This document shows, in pieces, positions 1-9,331 of a stretch of DNA of 64,000 nt. Each line of letters begins with the position of its first letter. Position 1 is the stretch's first letter. Below the pieces are notes generated by a model. It ran no database searches. It worked only from the letters and a program-made list of their open reading frames with translations, and was not told the origin of the DNA. Both the position numbers and the translations under genes were made by a program. The DNA comes from PALSA-911 sp963743035 (GTDB lineage Bacteria; Pseudomonadota; Alphaproteobacteria; Acetobacterales; Acetobacteraceae), in NCBI GenBank assembly GCA_963743035.1, contig CAVUOB010000004.1, positions 496,001 to 560,000 on the forward strand, read 5' to 3'.

Positions 1-798
1 TCCCGGCAGGACTGGGACGGCATGGCCTCTCGTGTGGAACGGAATACCGACCGGCTGCTGGCGCAGTTCGAGCGCGCCGGGGTGACCGGGACGTTCTTCA
101 CGCTCGGCTGCGTGGCCAGGCGCCATCCGCAGATGGTCCGCCGGATCGTCGCCGCCGGCCATGAACTCGCCAGCCATGGCTGGGAGCACATCCTGGTGCA
201 TGACCAGGCGCCCGAAGCCTTCGCCGCCGACGTGCGCAAGACCAAGCTTCTGCTGGAGGATCTCGGCGGCGTCGCGGTCACCGGCTATCGCGCGGCGACG
301 TTCTCGATCGGCAAGCGCACGCCCTGGGCGTTCGACGTGCTGGCTGGCGAAGGCTACCGCTACAGCTCCAGCATCTATCCGGTGCGCCACGACCTCTATG
401 GCATGCCCGACGCGCCGCGCACCCCGTTCCGCCCCGCCGGCGGGGCATTATGGGAAATCCCGATGACCACGCTGCGCGTGATGCAGCGGAACCTGCCCTG
501 CTCCGGCGGCGGCTATTTCCGGCTGCTGCCGTACTGGCTGTTTCGCCTGGCGCTGTCGCGCGTCAACCGGGGCGAGGGCTGGCCGGGCATCTTCTATCTG
601 CACCCCTGGGAGATCGACCCGGACCAGCCGCGCATCCATGCGGCCGGGCGGCTGTCCAAATTCAGGCATTACGTCAATCTGGGCCGGACCGAGGGACGCC
701 TGGACCGGCTGTTGCGGGATTTTGCCTGGGATCGCATGGACCGGGTGTATGCAGGCATACTCACGCCTCCCGAACCGGAGCCTGCCGTCACCGCCTGA
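1..798 (+). CDS. Polysaccharide deacetylase of the XrtA (exosortase A) system, 5' end outside the window
   Basis: The reading frame is open from the first base and the visible protein begins SRQDWDGMASRVERNTDRLL, which matches the region just after the N-terminal metal-binding loop of XrtA-associated deacetylases, so the true start lies upstream. The NodB-type fold continues with TGTFFTLG, then the conserved ELASHGWEH histidine motif, and the C-terminal DUF3473-like part contains the FYLHPWEID motif. The family removes acyl groups from polymeric sugars during exopolysaccharide maturation. It is followed after 74 bases by the FemAB-like gene and then xrtA, the usual order of such loci. I infer an envelope or extracellular polysaccharide role; the first catalytic aspartates cannot be seen here. 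Confidence 0.9.
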   Translation, partial: SRQDWDGMASRVERNTDRLLAQFERAGVTGTFFTLGCVARRHPQMVRRIVAAGHELASHGWEHILVHDQAPEAFAADVRKTKLLLEDLGGVAVTGYRAATFSIGKRTPWAFDVLAGEGYRYSSSIYPVRHDLYGMPDAPRTPFRPAGGALWEIPMTTLRVMQRNLPCSGGGYFRLLPYWLFRLALSRVNRGEGWPGIFYLHPWEIDPDQPRIHAAGRLSKFRHYVNLGRTEGRLDRLLRDFAWDRMDRVYAGILTPPEPEPAVTA

Positions 799-872
799 GA
801 TCGCTGCCCGCGCTCCAATCCCAGCCCACGCTCCAGTCTGCCCGCGCCCCTGTCCGCCGGAAAACGCCCCAT

Positions 873-1905
873 ATGACGCTCGCCTTGAGACCGCTCGATC
901 CCGCACGCGAACCGGCCTGGGACGCATTCGTGCACGCGATGCCGGATGGCAGTTTTTTTCATCGCGCCGCCTGGGCGCGGGTGATCGGGCAGGCTTTCGG
1001 CCACCGGCCGCATTACACACTGGCGGAGCGCGACGGCGCGATCGTCGGCATCCTGCCCTTGGCCCAGGTGAAGACCGCGCTGTTCGGCAACACGCTGATA
1101 TCGGTGCCGTTCTGCGTCTATGGCGGCGTCGCTGGCGGCGGACCGGGAGACGCGCGAGGCGCTCGAGGCCCATGCCGCGGCGCTGATGGAACGGACCGGG
1201 GCCTCGGCGGTGGAAATGCGCTACCGCGAGCCGGTGGAAAGCGACTGGCTGACCCGGCCGGACCTGTACGTGACCTTCCGCAAGCCGATCGACGCCGATA
1301 ACGAGAAGAACATGAAGGCCATCCCGCGCAAGCAGCGGGCCATGGTGCGCAAGGGCATCCAGAACGGGCTGCAATCGGTCTGCGACCAGAACGTGGACGC
1401 GCTGCACCGGGTCTATGCCGAGAGCGTGCGCAATCTCGGCACCCCGGTGTTCGCGAAGAAATATTTCCGCATCCTGGCCGAGGCGTTCCGCGACTGCCTG
1501 GATGTCGTCACCATCCTGGACCAGGACACCCCGCTCGCCGCGGTGATGAACTTCTATTTTCGCGACGAGGTGCTGCCCTATTACGGCGGCGGCACGCTCG
1601 GCGCGCGCACCCGGGCCGCGAACGACTTCATGTACTGGGAAGTGATGCGCCGCGCCGCCGAACGGGGCTGCCGGCTGTTCGATTTCGGCCGCAGCAAGAT
1701 CGGCACCGGCGCCTATTCCTTCAAGCACAACTGGGGCTTCGAGCCGGCGCCGCTGCATTATCGCTTCAAGCTGCGGCCGGGAGCGGCTATTCCGGACCAC
1801 AATCCGATGAACCCGAAATACCGGCTGTTCATCCAGGCTTGGAAGCGGCTGCCGCTGCCGGTGGCCAATGTGATCGGGCCGCATATCGTGCGCGGCATCG
1901 GCTGA
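873..1905 (+). pseudogene. FemAB-like GNAT-fold acyltransferase, XrtA-associated, with a one-base frameshift
   Basis: The start at 873 gives MTLALRPLDPAREPAWDAFV and runs in one frame to FCVYGGV at about 1130; from 1132 the family sequence continues in the next frame (LAADRETREALEAH onward) to the stop at 1905. The span is 1033 bases, one more than a multiple of three, so a single extra base near 1131 explains everything; the repaired protein would be 343 residues. C-terminal motifs such as YYGGGTLGAR and FDFGRSKIGTG are typical of PEP-CTERM/XrtA-associated FemAB proteins, which resemble peptidyl or aminoacyl transferases. Either the gene is truly broken or the base is a sequencing error. The neighbours (deacetylase, xrtA) support the assignment. 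Confidence 0.85.
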
Positions 1906-1981
1906 GGCGCGGGGGACAGACGATGACTGAGACGCCTGACACGGCTCGACGCACCGAAATGCCGATCGCGGGAGCGCGGCC

Positions 1982-3580
1982 ATGAGCATGCCCGCAACGC
2001 TTCCGGCCGGACCCGCCCCCTCCCCCACCTGGGATTGGAGCCCGTTCCGCGTCGTCCTGCCCGCCTTGGCGGCGGGGCTGCTGCTGCTCGGTCTGGTGTT
2101 CAACCAGGAGGTCATGGCGGCCATCCGCACCTGGGACGCATCGACCGCCTACAACCACTGCATCCTGATCATTCCGATCTTCGCCTGGCTGGTCTGGGAC
2201 CGCCGGTTCACCCTGGTCGGGGTGCCGATCGTGCCGGACTGGCGCTTCGTGCTGCTGGCCCTGCCCTGCATCTTCGCCTGGCTGGTCGCCGAGCGCCTGG
2301 GCATCATGGAAGGGCGGCAGCTGATGCTGATCAGCCTGGTGCAGGTACTGTTCCTGTCGGTGCTGGGCTGGCGGATGTACTACGCGCTGCTAGGGCCGCT
2401 GCTGTACCTGTATTTCCTGGTGCCGTTCGGCGCCTTCCTGACCACGTCGCTGCAGGATTTCACCACCTCCTTCACCCTGCTCGGCCTCGATGTCCTGGGC
2501 ATTCCGGACTATTCGGACGGCTACCTGATCCAGATCGCGCAGGGCACGTTCCTGGTCGCGGAGGCCTGCGCCGGGCTGCGCTTCCTGATCGCCTCGATCG
2601 CGTTCGGGGTGCTGTATTCGCTGATCATGTACCGCAGCCCGTGGCGGCGGCTGACCTTCATCGGCGTCTCCATCCTCACGCCGATCATCGCCAACGGGTT
2701 CCGCGCGCTCGGCATCGTGGTGCTGGGCCGCTATCTCGGCAGCGCCGAGGCCGCCGGCGCGGATCATCTGATCTATGGCTGGATATTCTTCTCCATCGTC
2801 ATCCTGCTGCTGGTCGTCTTCGGCCTGCCGTTCCGCGAGGACACCGCCACCCCGGCGCCGGCGGGGGCACCCGTCCCGCCCCGGGCCGGCGCCGCGCGGC
2901 TGTCGGCCATCGCCATGGTCCTGCTGGTGGTGCTGGCGGCGAGCGGGCCGGCCGCGGTGGCGCAGATCGATCGGTCGCTCGGCCAGCTGCCGGCCCCCGC
3001 TCTGGTCGGGCTGACCGCCGATCCCGGCTGCAGCCTGACGACGGGCGGGCCGGCGGCGGCGAACGGATCGGGCAAGGTGGCCCCGGTGGTGAATGCCAGC
3101 GGCACCGGCATGAAGCAGTTCTTCACCTGCGAGGGCTATACCGTGGCGGTGCAGGTTGAGGTGTTCTCGCCTCGCACCGGCGCGGGCAAGCTGCTGGAGG
3201 CGCAGCGGCGCATGATCGACCAGCTCGGCCCGGGCGAGACCATGAGCGGTTCGCTGGCCGTGCCCGGGGAGGTTCCGGGCATGTGGCGGGTGACCGAAAT
3301 GGAAGATTCGGCGAACCTGGCGGCCACCTCGCTGTGGATCGACGGCAAGCCGACCCAGATCGGCCTGACGACCCGTATCCGCCAGGCGCTGCGCAGCCTG
3401 ACCGGGGGGAATTCGGCGCCGGTGTTGGTGATGGTCACCCCGGCGGGCGATTGGCGGCAGACCACGACGCAATACCGCCAGCTGGCGCATCAGACGGTCG
3501 AGACGTTCTTTCGCAATCAGACATCGCTGGCCGCGCAGCTTGCCAGGCTGAGCGAGGTTGCAATCAATGCGAAATCGTGA
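1982..3580 (+). CDS. xrtA: Exosortase A with C-terminal EpsI domain
   Basis: This 532-residue multi-pass membrane protein is the putative transpeptidase that cleaves and anchors PEP-CTERM proteins at the inner membrane. The three conserved catalytic positions are visible: Cys196 in VAEACAGLRF, Arg241 in NGFRALGIV and His262 in GADHLIYGW. About ten hydrophobic segments fill residues 25-285. From about residue 300 one more membrane segment leads into a soluble EpsI/DUF3485-like domain (motifs CEGYTVAVQVE and GEVPGMWRV), a fusion common in exosortase A proteins. It lies in the deacetylase-FemAB-xrtA-glycosyltransferase locus. No protein with a PEP-CTERM tail is visible in the window, so the substrates must be elsewhere. 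Confidence 0.93.
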   Translation: MSMPATLPAGPAPSPTWDWSPFRVVLPALAAGLLLLGLVFNQEVMAAIRTWDASTAYNHCILIIPIFAWLVWDRRFTLVGVPIVPDWRFVLLALPCIFAWLVAERLGIMEGRQLMLISLVQVLFLSVLGWRMYYALLGPLLYLYFLVPFGAFLTTSLQDFTTSFTLLGLDVLGIPDYSDGYLIQIAQGTFLVAEACAGLRFLIASIAFGVLYSLIMYRSPWRRLTFIGVSILTPIIANGFRALGIVVLGRYLGSAEAAGADHLIYGWIFFSIVILLLVVFGLPFREDTATPAPAGAPVPPRAGAARLSAIAMVLLVVLAASGPAAVAQIDRSLGQLPAPALVGLTADPGCSLTTGGPAAANGSGKVAPVVNASGTGMKQFFTCEGYTVAVQVEVFSPRTGAGKLLEAQRRMIDQLGPGETMSGSLAVPGEVPGMWRVTEMEDSANLAATSLWIDGKPTQIGLTTRIRQALRSLTGGNSAPVLVMVTPAGDWRQTTTQYRQLAHQTVETFFRNQTSLAAQLARLSEVAINAKS

Positions 3581-3680
3581 CAATAACGATCCACGTCGCC
3601 GCGTGCGCCGTACGGGTCCTATCCGTTCGCAACGGAGACCGGCCGCTACGGGCGCGGCCTTCCCGCGAAGGATCATCACG

Positions 3681-5798
3681 GTGCGAAGAATTGGACTCGT
3701 GGGCGCCGGGGTCGCCTCCCGCGTCCATATCGAGGCTCTGGCAGCGATTCCGGGCGTGCGCACGACCGCGATCATCGACCCCAACACGGACGCTGCGCAG
3801 GCGCTGGCGCGCGCCTACAAGATTGCTGCCGTGTACCCATCCGTAAGGGACGCGCTGGCGGCGGACGCGTTCGATTGCGCCCATGTGGCGGTGCCCCCCA
3901 ACCTTCACGCGCCGGTGGCGCTGGAACTGATCGCCGCCGGCAAGCCGGTGTTGCTGGAGAAGCCCGCCGCGACCAGCCTGGCGGAATGCGACACCCTGGC
4001 CGTGGCCGGCCGGGCTTCGGGCCTGTCGATCGGGGTCAACCAGAATTTCGTCTTCCACCCCGCCTTCGTCGCCCTGCGCCGACTGGTGCAGGCGCGCGGC
4101 CTCGGCAAGCCGAACTTCGTCTCCTGCATCTACAATGTGCCGCTGCGCCAGCTCGCCGCGCGCCAGTTCAGCCATTGGATGTTCCGCCAGCCGGTCAATA
4201 TCCTGCTGGAACAGGCGGTCCATCCGCTGTCGCAGATCGCCGCCCTGGCCGGGCTGATCGGGGCCACGAAGGCGCTGGCCGGCCCGCCGGTGGAGATCGC
4301 CCCGGGCAAACAATTCTATCCCAGCCTGGACCTGTCGCTCGACTGCGCGCAGCTGCCGGCGCAGATGCGCTTTGCGGTGGGGCAGGAATTCCCGTTCTGG
4401 CAGATCACCGTGGTCTGCGACGACGGCGTGGCGGTGGCCGACATCCTGGCCAACCGCTTCTTCACCTATGAACGGACCCGCTGGATGGAGGCCGTCGACG
4501 GCGTGGCCTCCGGCACCCGCCTGGCCGGCACGCTGATGCGCGAAAGCTGGGGCAACACGATGCAGTACGCCCTGTCGACGCTGAAGCTGAAACCCCGTTC
4601 GGACGCCTATTTCCAAAGCATGCAGAACAGCATGCGCGCGTTCCACGCGGCCCTGGACACGGGAACGGCGCCGGAGACCGACATCGCCTTCGGCTCCATG
4701 CTGGTGCGCTGCTGCGAGACCCTGCGCGACCAGGTGTTTCATCCGGCCGCGCCCGGGACGACGCTGTCCGAGGACGCGGCACCGGTGGCGGCCGCGCGCG
4801 AGACCACGGGCTACGATGTCGCGGTGCTCGGCGGCACCGGCTTCATCGGCACCCAGGTGGTGACGCAGCTGGTGCAGGCCGGGCTGCGCGTGTCGGTCAT
4901 GGCGCGCTCGGCTGACAATCTGCCCGCCGTGTTCGCCGATCCGCTGGTCAGCGTGCGGCGGGGCAATATCCGCCAATCCGCCGACGTGGAGGCCGCGATC
5001 GGCGATGCGCCGGTCGTGGTCAATCTCGCGCATGGCGGCGGCGGGGCGAATTTCGAGCAGATCCGCGCGGCCATGGTCGGTGGCGCGGAGACCGTCGCGC
5101 GGGTCTGCCTGGCGCGCGGGGTGAAGCGCCTGATCCATGTCGGCTCGATCGCATCGCTGTATCTCGGCCCACAATCCGGCGCCGTGACCGACGCGACGCC
5201 GCCGGATCCGCAATCGGATCGCCGCGCCGATTACGCCCGGGCCAAGGCGATCTGCGACCGGATGCTGATGGAGATGCACGCGCGCGAAAACCTGCCGGTC
5301 TGCATCCTGCGCCCCGGCGTCGTCGTCGGGCGCGGCGCGTCGCCGTTCCATTCCGGCATCGGGTTCTACAACACCGATCAGCATTGCATCGGCTGGAATG
5401 ATGGACGCAATCCCCTGCCCTTCGTGCTGGTGGAGGACGTCGCCCGGGCCATCGTGCTGGCCTGCAGCGCGCCCGGCATCGAGGGGCACAGCTACAACCT
5501 GATCGGCGATGTCCGCATGACCGCGCGGGACTATATCGCAGCACTCGGCAAGGCGCTGGAACGCCCGCTGCGCTTCCACCCGCAATCGGCGACCTGGCTG
5601 TGGGCGGAAGACCTGGCGAAATGGGGCGTCAAGCGCGCCACCGGCCGGGCCGTGCCTATGCCGGCGCGGCGGGATTTCCTCTCACGCGGAATGCGCGCCG
5701 GGTTCGATTGCAGTGCCGCCAAGCGCGACCTCGGCTGGCAGCCGGTGGCGGATCCGGACGAATTCCAGCGCCGCGCGATCCTGGTGCACGCGGCCTGA
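3681..5798 (+). CDS. Fused Gfo/Idh/MocA oxidoreductase and NAD-dependent epimerase/dehydratase
   Basis: I choose the GTG at 3681 because AAGGA sits eight bases upstream and the product begins directly with the Rossmann motif VRRIGLVGAGVAS; an ATG at 3558 in the same frame would overlap xrtA and add low-complexity arginine-rich sequence. Residues 1 to about 355 are a Gfo/Idh/MocA dehydrogenase with the EKPAATSLAEC motif. From about residue 378 a second Rossmann domain starts (VAVLGGTGFIGTQVV) and continues as an extended SDR of the sugar-epimerase type. The 705-residue protein therefore carries two NAD(P)-dependent sugar-modifying modules. It lies between xrtA and a glycosyltransferase four bases downstream, so a nucleotide-sugar role in the exopolysaccharide is likely; the substrate is unknown. 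Confidence 0.85.
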   Translation: MRRIGLVGAGVASRVHIEALAAIPGVRTTAIIDPNTDAAQALARAYKIAAVYPSVRDALAADAFDCAHVAVPPNLHAPVALELIAAGKPVLLEKPAATSLAECDTLAVAGRASGLSIGVNQNFVFHPAFVALRRLVQARGLGKPNFVSCIYNVPLRQLAARQFSHWMFRQPVNILLEQAVHPLSQIAALAGLIGATKALAGPPVEIAPGKQFYPSLDLSLDCAQLPAQMRFAVGQEFPFWQITVVCDDGVAVADILANRFFTYERTRWMEAVDGVASGTRLAGTLMRESWGNTMQYALSTLKLKPRSDAYFQSMQNSMRAFHAALDTGTAPETDIAFGSMLVRCCETLRDQVFHPAAPGTTLSEDAAPVAAARETTGYDVAVLGGTGFIGTQVVTQLVQAGLRVSVMARSADNLPAVFADPLVSVRRGNIRQSADVEAAIGDAPVVVNLAHGGGGANFEQIRAAMVGGAETVARVCLARGVKRLIHVGSIASLYLGPQSGAVTDATPPDPQSDRRADYARAKAICDRMLMEMHARENLPVCILRPGVVVGRGASPFHSGIGFYNTDQHCIGWNDGRNPLPFVLVEDVARAIVLACSAPGIEGHSYNLIGDVRMTARDYIAALGKALERPLRFHPQSATWLWAEDLAKWGVKRATGRAVPMPARRDFLSRGMRAGFDCSAAKRDLGWQPVADPDEFQRRAILVHAA

Positions 5799-5801
5799 AC
5801 G

Positions 5802-6929
5802 ATGTCGGATCTCCGGACACCGCTGGTGCTGCACGTGTTCTCGACCTTCGGGGTCGGCGGCGTACAGGTGCGCACGGCCGCGCTGATCAATCGCTTCGGC
5901 GAGCGCTTCCGTCACCGGATCCTGGCGATGGACGGCAATTACGCCTGCCGCGAGCGGATCGATGCCGGCATTGACGTCGGCTACCCTGAGCTGGTTTTCC
6001 GCAAGGGCGACACCTGGGGCAATGTCCGCCTGTTCCGCAACTTCCTGCGCGAGCACCGGCCGGACGTGCTGGTGACCAGCAACTGGGGTTCGCTGGAATG
6101 GGGCATGGCCAATCTGCTGCCCGTCGTGCGCCACGTGCACATGGAGGACGGGTTCGGGCCGGAGGAGCGGGAAAGACAGCTGCCGCGGCGAGCATGGACC
6201 CGCGGGCTGGTGCTGCGGCGCAGCCGCGTGGTGGTGCCCTCGCGCCTGCTGCAGCGCATCGCCACCGGGATCTGGCGGCTGCCGGAAAAGCGCGTGCTGT
6301 ATGTTCCCAACGGCGTCGACCTCGCCAGGTTTGCCCCTGGCGATAGGACCGGGGAACCGACGCCCGACTGGCCCCCCGACTGGCCCGGCGAGGGACCTGT
6401 GATCGGTACCGTGGCTGCGCTGCGGGCGGAGAAGAACCTGATGCGCCTGCTGCAGGCCTTCCGCCAGGTGGTGCAGGTACTGCCGGCGCGGCTGGTCATC
6501 GTCGGGGACGGCCCGGAACGGCCCGGGCTGGAGGAGGCCGCCAGGCAGATGGGCCTCGCGCAGCGCGTGTTCTTCACCGGCCACATGACCGAGACGCAGC
6601 GCGCCTATGCCCGGTTCGACCTGTTCGCGCTGTCGTCGGACACCGAGCAGATGCCGCTATCGGTGCTGGAGGCCATGGCCGCCGGGCTTGCCGTGGCCGG
6701 CACGGATGTCGGCGACATAAGCGGCATGGTGGCGCCGGAGAATGCCGGCTTCATCGTGGCGAAGGACGATGCCGCCCTGGCCGGGGCCATGCTCGCGTTG
6801 TCGCGGGATGCCGGTTTGCGCGGCACCATCGGCGCCGCCAACCGGGCGAAGGCCGAGCGGGAATTCGACCAGGAGATCATGTTCGCCGCCTACGCCGCGC
6901 TTTATGGCGGGGACCGCGCGGCCTGCTGA
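5802..6929 (+). CDS. GT4-family glycosyltransferase, XrtA-locus type
   Basis: The 375-residue protein has the two-Rossmann GT-B architecture: an N-terminal acceptor domain with the glycine-rich FSTFGVGGVQVRT loop, and a C-terminal donor domain with GTVAALRAEKN, VIVGDGPER and the E-x7-E region around MPLSVLEAMAAG. It resembles sugar transferases described as associated with PEP-CTERM/exosortase loci. The gene starts four bases after the preceding dehydrogenase-epimerase fusion, so they are probably co-transcribed. It is expected to add one sugar from a nucleotide-sugar donor to the growing repeat unit on the cytoplasmic face; donor and acceptor cannot be read from the sequence. Confidence 0.88.
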   Translation: MSDLRTPLVLHVFSTFGVGGVQVRTAALINRFGERFRHRILAMDGNYACRERIDAGIDVGYPELVFRKGDTWGNVRLFRNFLREHRPDVLVTSNWGSLEWGMANLLPVVRHVHMEDGFGPEERERQLPRRAWTRGLVLRRSRVVVPSRLLQRIATGIWRLPEKRVLYVPNGVDLARFAPGDRTGEPTPDWPPDWPGEGPVIGTVAALRAEKNLMRLLQAFRQVVQVLPARLVIVGDGPERPGLEEAARQMGLAQRVFFTGHMTETQRAYARFDLFALSSDTEQMPLSVLEAMAAGLAVAGTDVGDISGMVAPENAGFIVAKDDAALAGAMLALSRDAGLRGTIGAANRAKAEREFDQEIMFAAYAALYGGDRAAC

Positions 6930-7114
6930 CGGCTTCCCGGGCGGCACGAATCGGCAAGCGGCCGCTGAGCGCAGGTCAAGGCTGAATTGCATGAGCCGGG
7001 CCCGGTCCTGTGTGCGAGTGCAAGAAATCGCCGAATCATCAGAGAGTTGCCGGCTTCATTGCTGATGACATCGCTGAGACGTGAACTCGAATTCATCGAC
7101 GCGGGTGGACAAAC

Positions 7115-7133
7115 CAATCTTATATTAAGATTG
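7115..7133. promoter_or_regulatory. Perfect inverted repeat, possible operator
   Basis: The sequence CAATCTTA-TAT-TAAGATTG has two perfect 8-base arms around a 3-base centre. It lies in an AT-rich pocket of the 442-base gap after the glycosyltransferase, 41 bases before a small membrane-protein frame. Its size and symmetry fit a dimeric regulator site rather than a terminator, since no T-run follows. Nothing else in 6930-7173 was recognised. Confidence 0.4.
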
Positions 7134-7173
7134 TGGGACAACGGTTAAGTGTCTGTACAAGGGTTGGGCAAAA

Positions 7174-7272
7174 ATGAAGAAGGATTCGCTTCCTCCAGGA
7201 TGGGCCATGTCGGTGATTACCGTGCTCTCTCTCGGTCTCTGGGCCACTATCTGGGAACTCGTCGTACGGTGA
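7174..7272 (+). CDS. Putative 32-residue single-span membrane peptide
   Basis: The frame encodes MKKDSLPPGWAMSVITVLSL followed by GLWATIWELVVR and a TGA stop. It has a short charged N-terminus, a proline pair, one hydrophobic segment of about 20 residues with several tryptophans, and a terminal arginine. A proline-rich motif, a transmembrane span and a basic end recall the layout of sorting tails, but the PEP motif is absent and the order is not diagnostic. It sits alone next to the exosortase locus and downstream of a perfect palindrome. The ribosome site is weak. I do not recognise a family; it may be a real small protein or chance. Confidence 0.35.
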   Translation: MKKDSLPPGWAMSVITVLSLGLWATIWELVVR

Positions 7273-7371
7273 CTTTCTGACGCGGAGCGTTGTAAGCATT
7301 ACGGCGCTGGGCATCATAAGCATCCCGGCGCGGAGCGCCAGGATCGGGCGGTCCGTCAGCCGGAACCGTCG

Positions 7372-8307
7372 CTAGAGAGAATTTCCGAGCCAGGACAAAA
7401 CCTGGGCGAGGCCGTGGCGCAGGGATACGGGTTCACCGAGCGACAAGGCATGGCGGGCGGCCGCCGATGACCCGATGGAATGACGGATCTCTCCCGCCCG
7501 CGCGGGGCTATTGCGGATCTCCGGAGCATGACCGCAGAGCTCGGCGATCGTCCGAGCGAGATCGAGCACCGTCGTCGCCTGTCCGGTGCAGACATTGAAC
7601 ACCGGCGCCCCTTCCGGGCGATGCCGCATGGCCGCCATCAGCGCCGCCACCACATCCGCCACGAACACGAAGTCGCGGCTCTGCAGGCCGTCGCCGAAGA
7701 TGTTCACGCCCTCGCGCCGGAGCAGCCGGTCGCAGAAGATCGAGATCACCCCGGAATACGGCGATTTCGGATCCTGCCGCGGACCGTAGACGTTGAAGAA
7801 GCGCAGCCCCACGGTCGGGATGGCGAAGACATGCGTGGCCACCCTGGCGTGCAGCTCGCAGCCATATTTGTCCGCGCCATAGGCCGATAGCGGGGTCTTC
7901 GGCACATCCTCGGTGATCGGCAGGACCGGGCAATCGCCATACACCGCCGCCGAGGAGGCATAGACCACGGGAACGCGCGCCGCGCCGGGCAGCTGGCGGA
8001 CCGCGTTGAGCAGAGCGATCGTGCCGGTCAGGTTGGCGTTATGGGTGCCGAGCCAGTCCTGCACCCCCTTCTCCACCGAGGCGATCGCGGCCAGATGGAA
8101 GCAGCCGTCCACGCCTTCCACCGCACGCTGGACGGCGGCGGGATCGGCGACATCGCCTTGCTGGAATTCGGCGCCCTTGGGCAGGTTGTGCAGAAAGCCC
8201 GACGACAGGTCGTCGAGCACGCGGACCCGGTGTCCGGCCTGCAGCAGGGTTTCGCAGAGATGCGAGCCGATGAAACCACAGCCGCCGGTAACCAGGAATA
8301 GCTGCAT
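7372..8307 (-). CDS. NAD-dependent nucleotide-sugar epimerase (GalE-like extended SDR)
   Basis: The 311-residue protein starts MQLFLVTGGCGFIGSHLCE, the Rossmann NAD motif of sugar epimerases, and carries the catalytic YGADK pair (Y-x3-K) after SSAAVYGD, then RFFNVYGPRQDP. It is most like UDP-glucose or UDP-N-acetylglucosamine 4-epimerases, which invert the 4-hydroxyl of a nucleotide sugar in the cytoplasm. GAGAGAC precedes the ATG. It is transcribed toward the XrtA locus from the opposite strand and probably supplies a precursor for that polysaccharide; the precise sugar cannot be assigned. Confidence 0.85.
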   Translation of the reverse strand: MQLFLVTGGCGFIGSHLCETLLQAGHRVRVLDDLSSGFLHNLPKGAEFQQGDVADPAAVQRAVEGVDGCFHLAAIASVEKGVQDWLGTHNANLTGTIALLNAVRQLPGAARVPVVYASSAAVYGDCPVLPITEDVPKTPLSAYGADKYGCELHARVATHVFAIPTVGLRFFNVYGPRQDPKSPYSGVISIFCDRLLRREGVNIFGDGLQSRDFVFVADVVAALMAAMRHRPEGAPVFNVCTGQATTVLDLARTIAELCGHAPEIRNSPARAGEIRHSIGSSAAARHALSLGEPVSLRHGLAQVLSWLGNSL

Positions 8308-8572
8308 CTGTCTCTCAGGTCTTTCTCGACTGCGCAGGCCGCGGCCGAATCACCCGTGCCGAAGGCACCGGGGGTTTTTCGGTTCAGCCGGCTGCTTACC
8401 TTCCTGCCGGCGCCTCGCCAAGCCTCGCGGGGTCGAATTTCATGCAATCGCCGAATTTGGCGGATGCGCGGCCATTCCCCGGTCCCGGGCCGGGCCGCCT
8501 TGACAGCCCCCGGCATGTGTCGGTTCATCGGCGTGACGTCCAGGTACAAGAAACAACCAGGCAGGCGACACG

Positions 8573-9331
8573 ATGAGCGCGAGCACGCGGGAACGCCCGA
8601 GGACCAAGGAACTGGCCGGCTTCGATGAGGCCGTGCGCGACATACCCGACGGCGCCTCCATCGCCTTCGGCGGCTTCGGCCCGGTCGGCGTGCCGTACAA
8701 CCTGCTCGGGGCGCTGGCCCGGCACGGCGCGCGGAACCTGACCTGCATCGCCAACACCACCGGCGGCGCGCGGGTGCCGCGGCTGCCGGATATCGGCCAC
8801 CTCGTCGAGCAGGGGAAGGTCCGCAAGGTGATCTGCAGCTTCACCGCCGCCACCCGCGCCTCCGAGCAGCTGCCGTTCACGCGTTTCTACGAGGCCGGCG
8901 AGGTGGAGGCCGAACTGGTGCCGCAGGGCACATTGGCCGAGCGGCTGCGCGCGGCGGGGGCGGGCATTCCCGCCTTCTACACGCCGACCGCCGTGGGCAC
9001 CGAATTGGCCGAGGGGCGGGAGACCCGCAGCTTCGGCGGACGGGAATACCTGCTGGAGCACGCCCTGCCGGTCGATTACGCCTTCGTGCGCGCCTGGCGC
9101 GCGGACGCGTTCGGCAACCTGCAGTTCCGCCGTTCGCAGCGCAATTTCAACCCGGTGATGGCCATGGCGGCGCGGATCACCATCGCCGAGGTGGAGGAGG
9201 ACATCCTGCCGACCGGCAGCCTCGACCCCGACCAGATCCACACCGCCGGCATCTTCGTGCACCGGCTGGTGCGCATCCCGCCCGCGCCGGACGGCATCTG
9301 GCAGCCCGCCCCGAGGGAGGTGACGCGATGA
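8573..9331 (+). CDS. CoA transferase subunit A
   Basis: The 252-residue protein has the alpha-subunit signature of family I 3-oxoacid CoA transferases, including GGFGPVGVPYNL near the N-terminus and the FNPVMAMAARITIAEVEE segment. These enzymes move CoA between a donor acyl-CoA and a free carboxylic acid, with subunit B supplying the catalytic glutamate. The stop overlaps the subunit B start by four bases (ATGA), indicating translational coupling. The pair is flanked by sugar genes and is not obviously connected with them. The acid substrate (succinate/acetoacetate, oxoadipate or another) is not determined. Confidence 0.9.
   Translation: MSASTRERPRTKELAGFDEAVRDIPDGASIAFGGFGPVGVPYNLLGALARHGARNLTCIANTTGGARVPRLPDIGHLVEQGKVRKVICSFTAATRASEQLPFTRFYEAGEVEAELVPQGTLAERLRAAGAGIPAFYTPTAVGTELAEGRETRSFGGREYLLEHALPVDYAFVRAWRADAFGNLQFRRSQRNFNPVMAMAARITIAEVEEDILPTGSLDPDQIHTAGIFVHRLVRIPPAPDGIWQPAPREVTR

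Noticed and set aside
3564..5585. A 673-codon minus-strand frame
   Set aside because: It is antisense to the dehydrogenase-epimerase fusion and rich in Arg, Gln and His, as expected of a shadow frame.
6943..6960. A sigma-54-like GGCACG...GC promoter after the glycosyltransferase
   Set aside because: The distance between GG and GC is one base too short for sigma-54, and the match elsewhere is poor.
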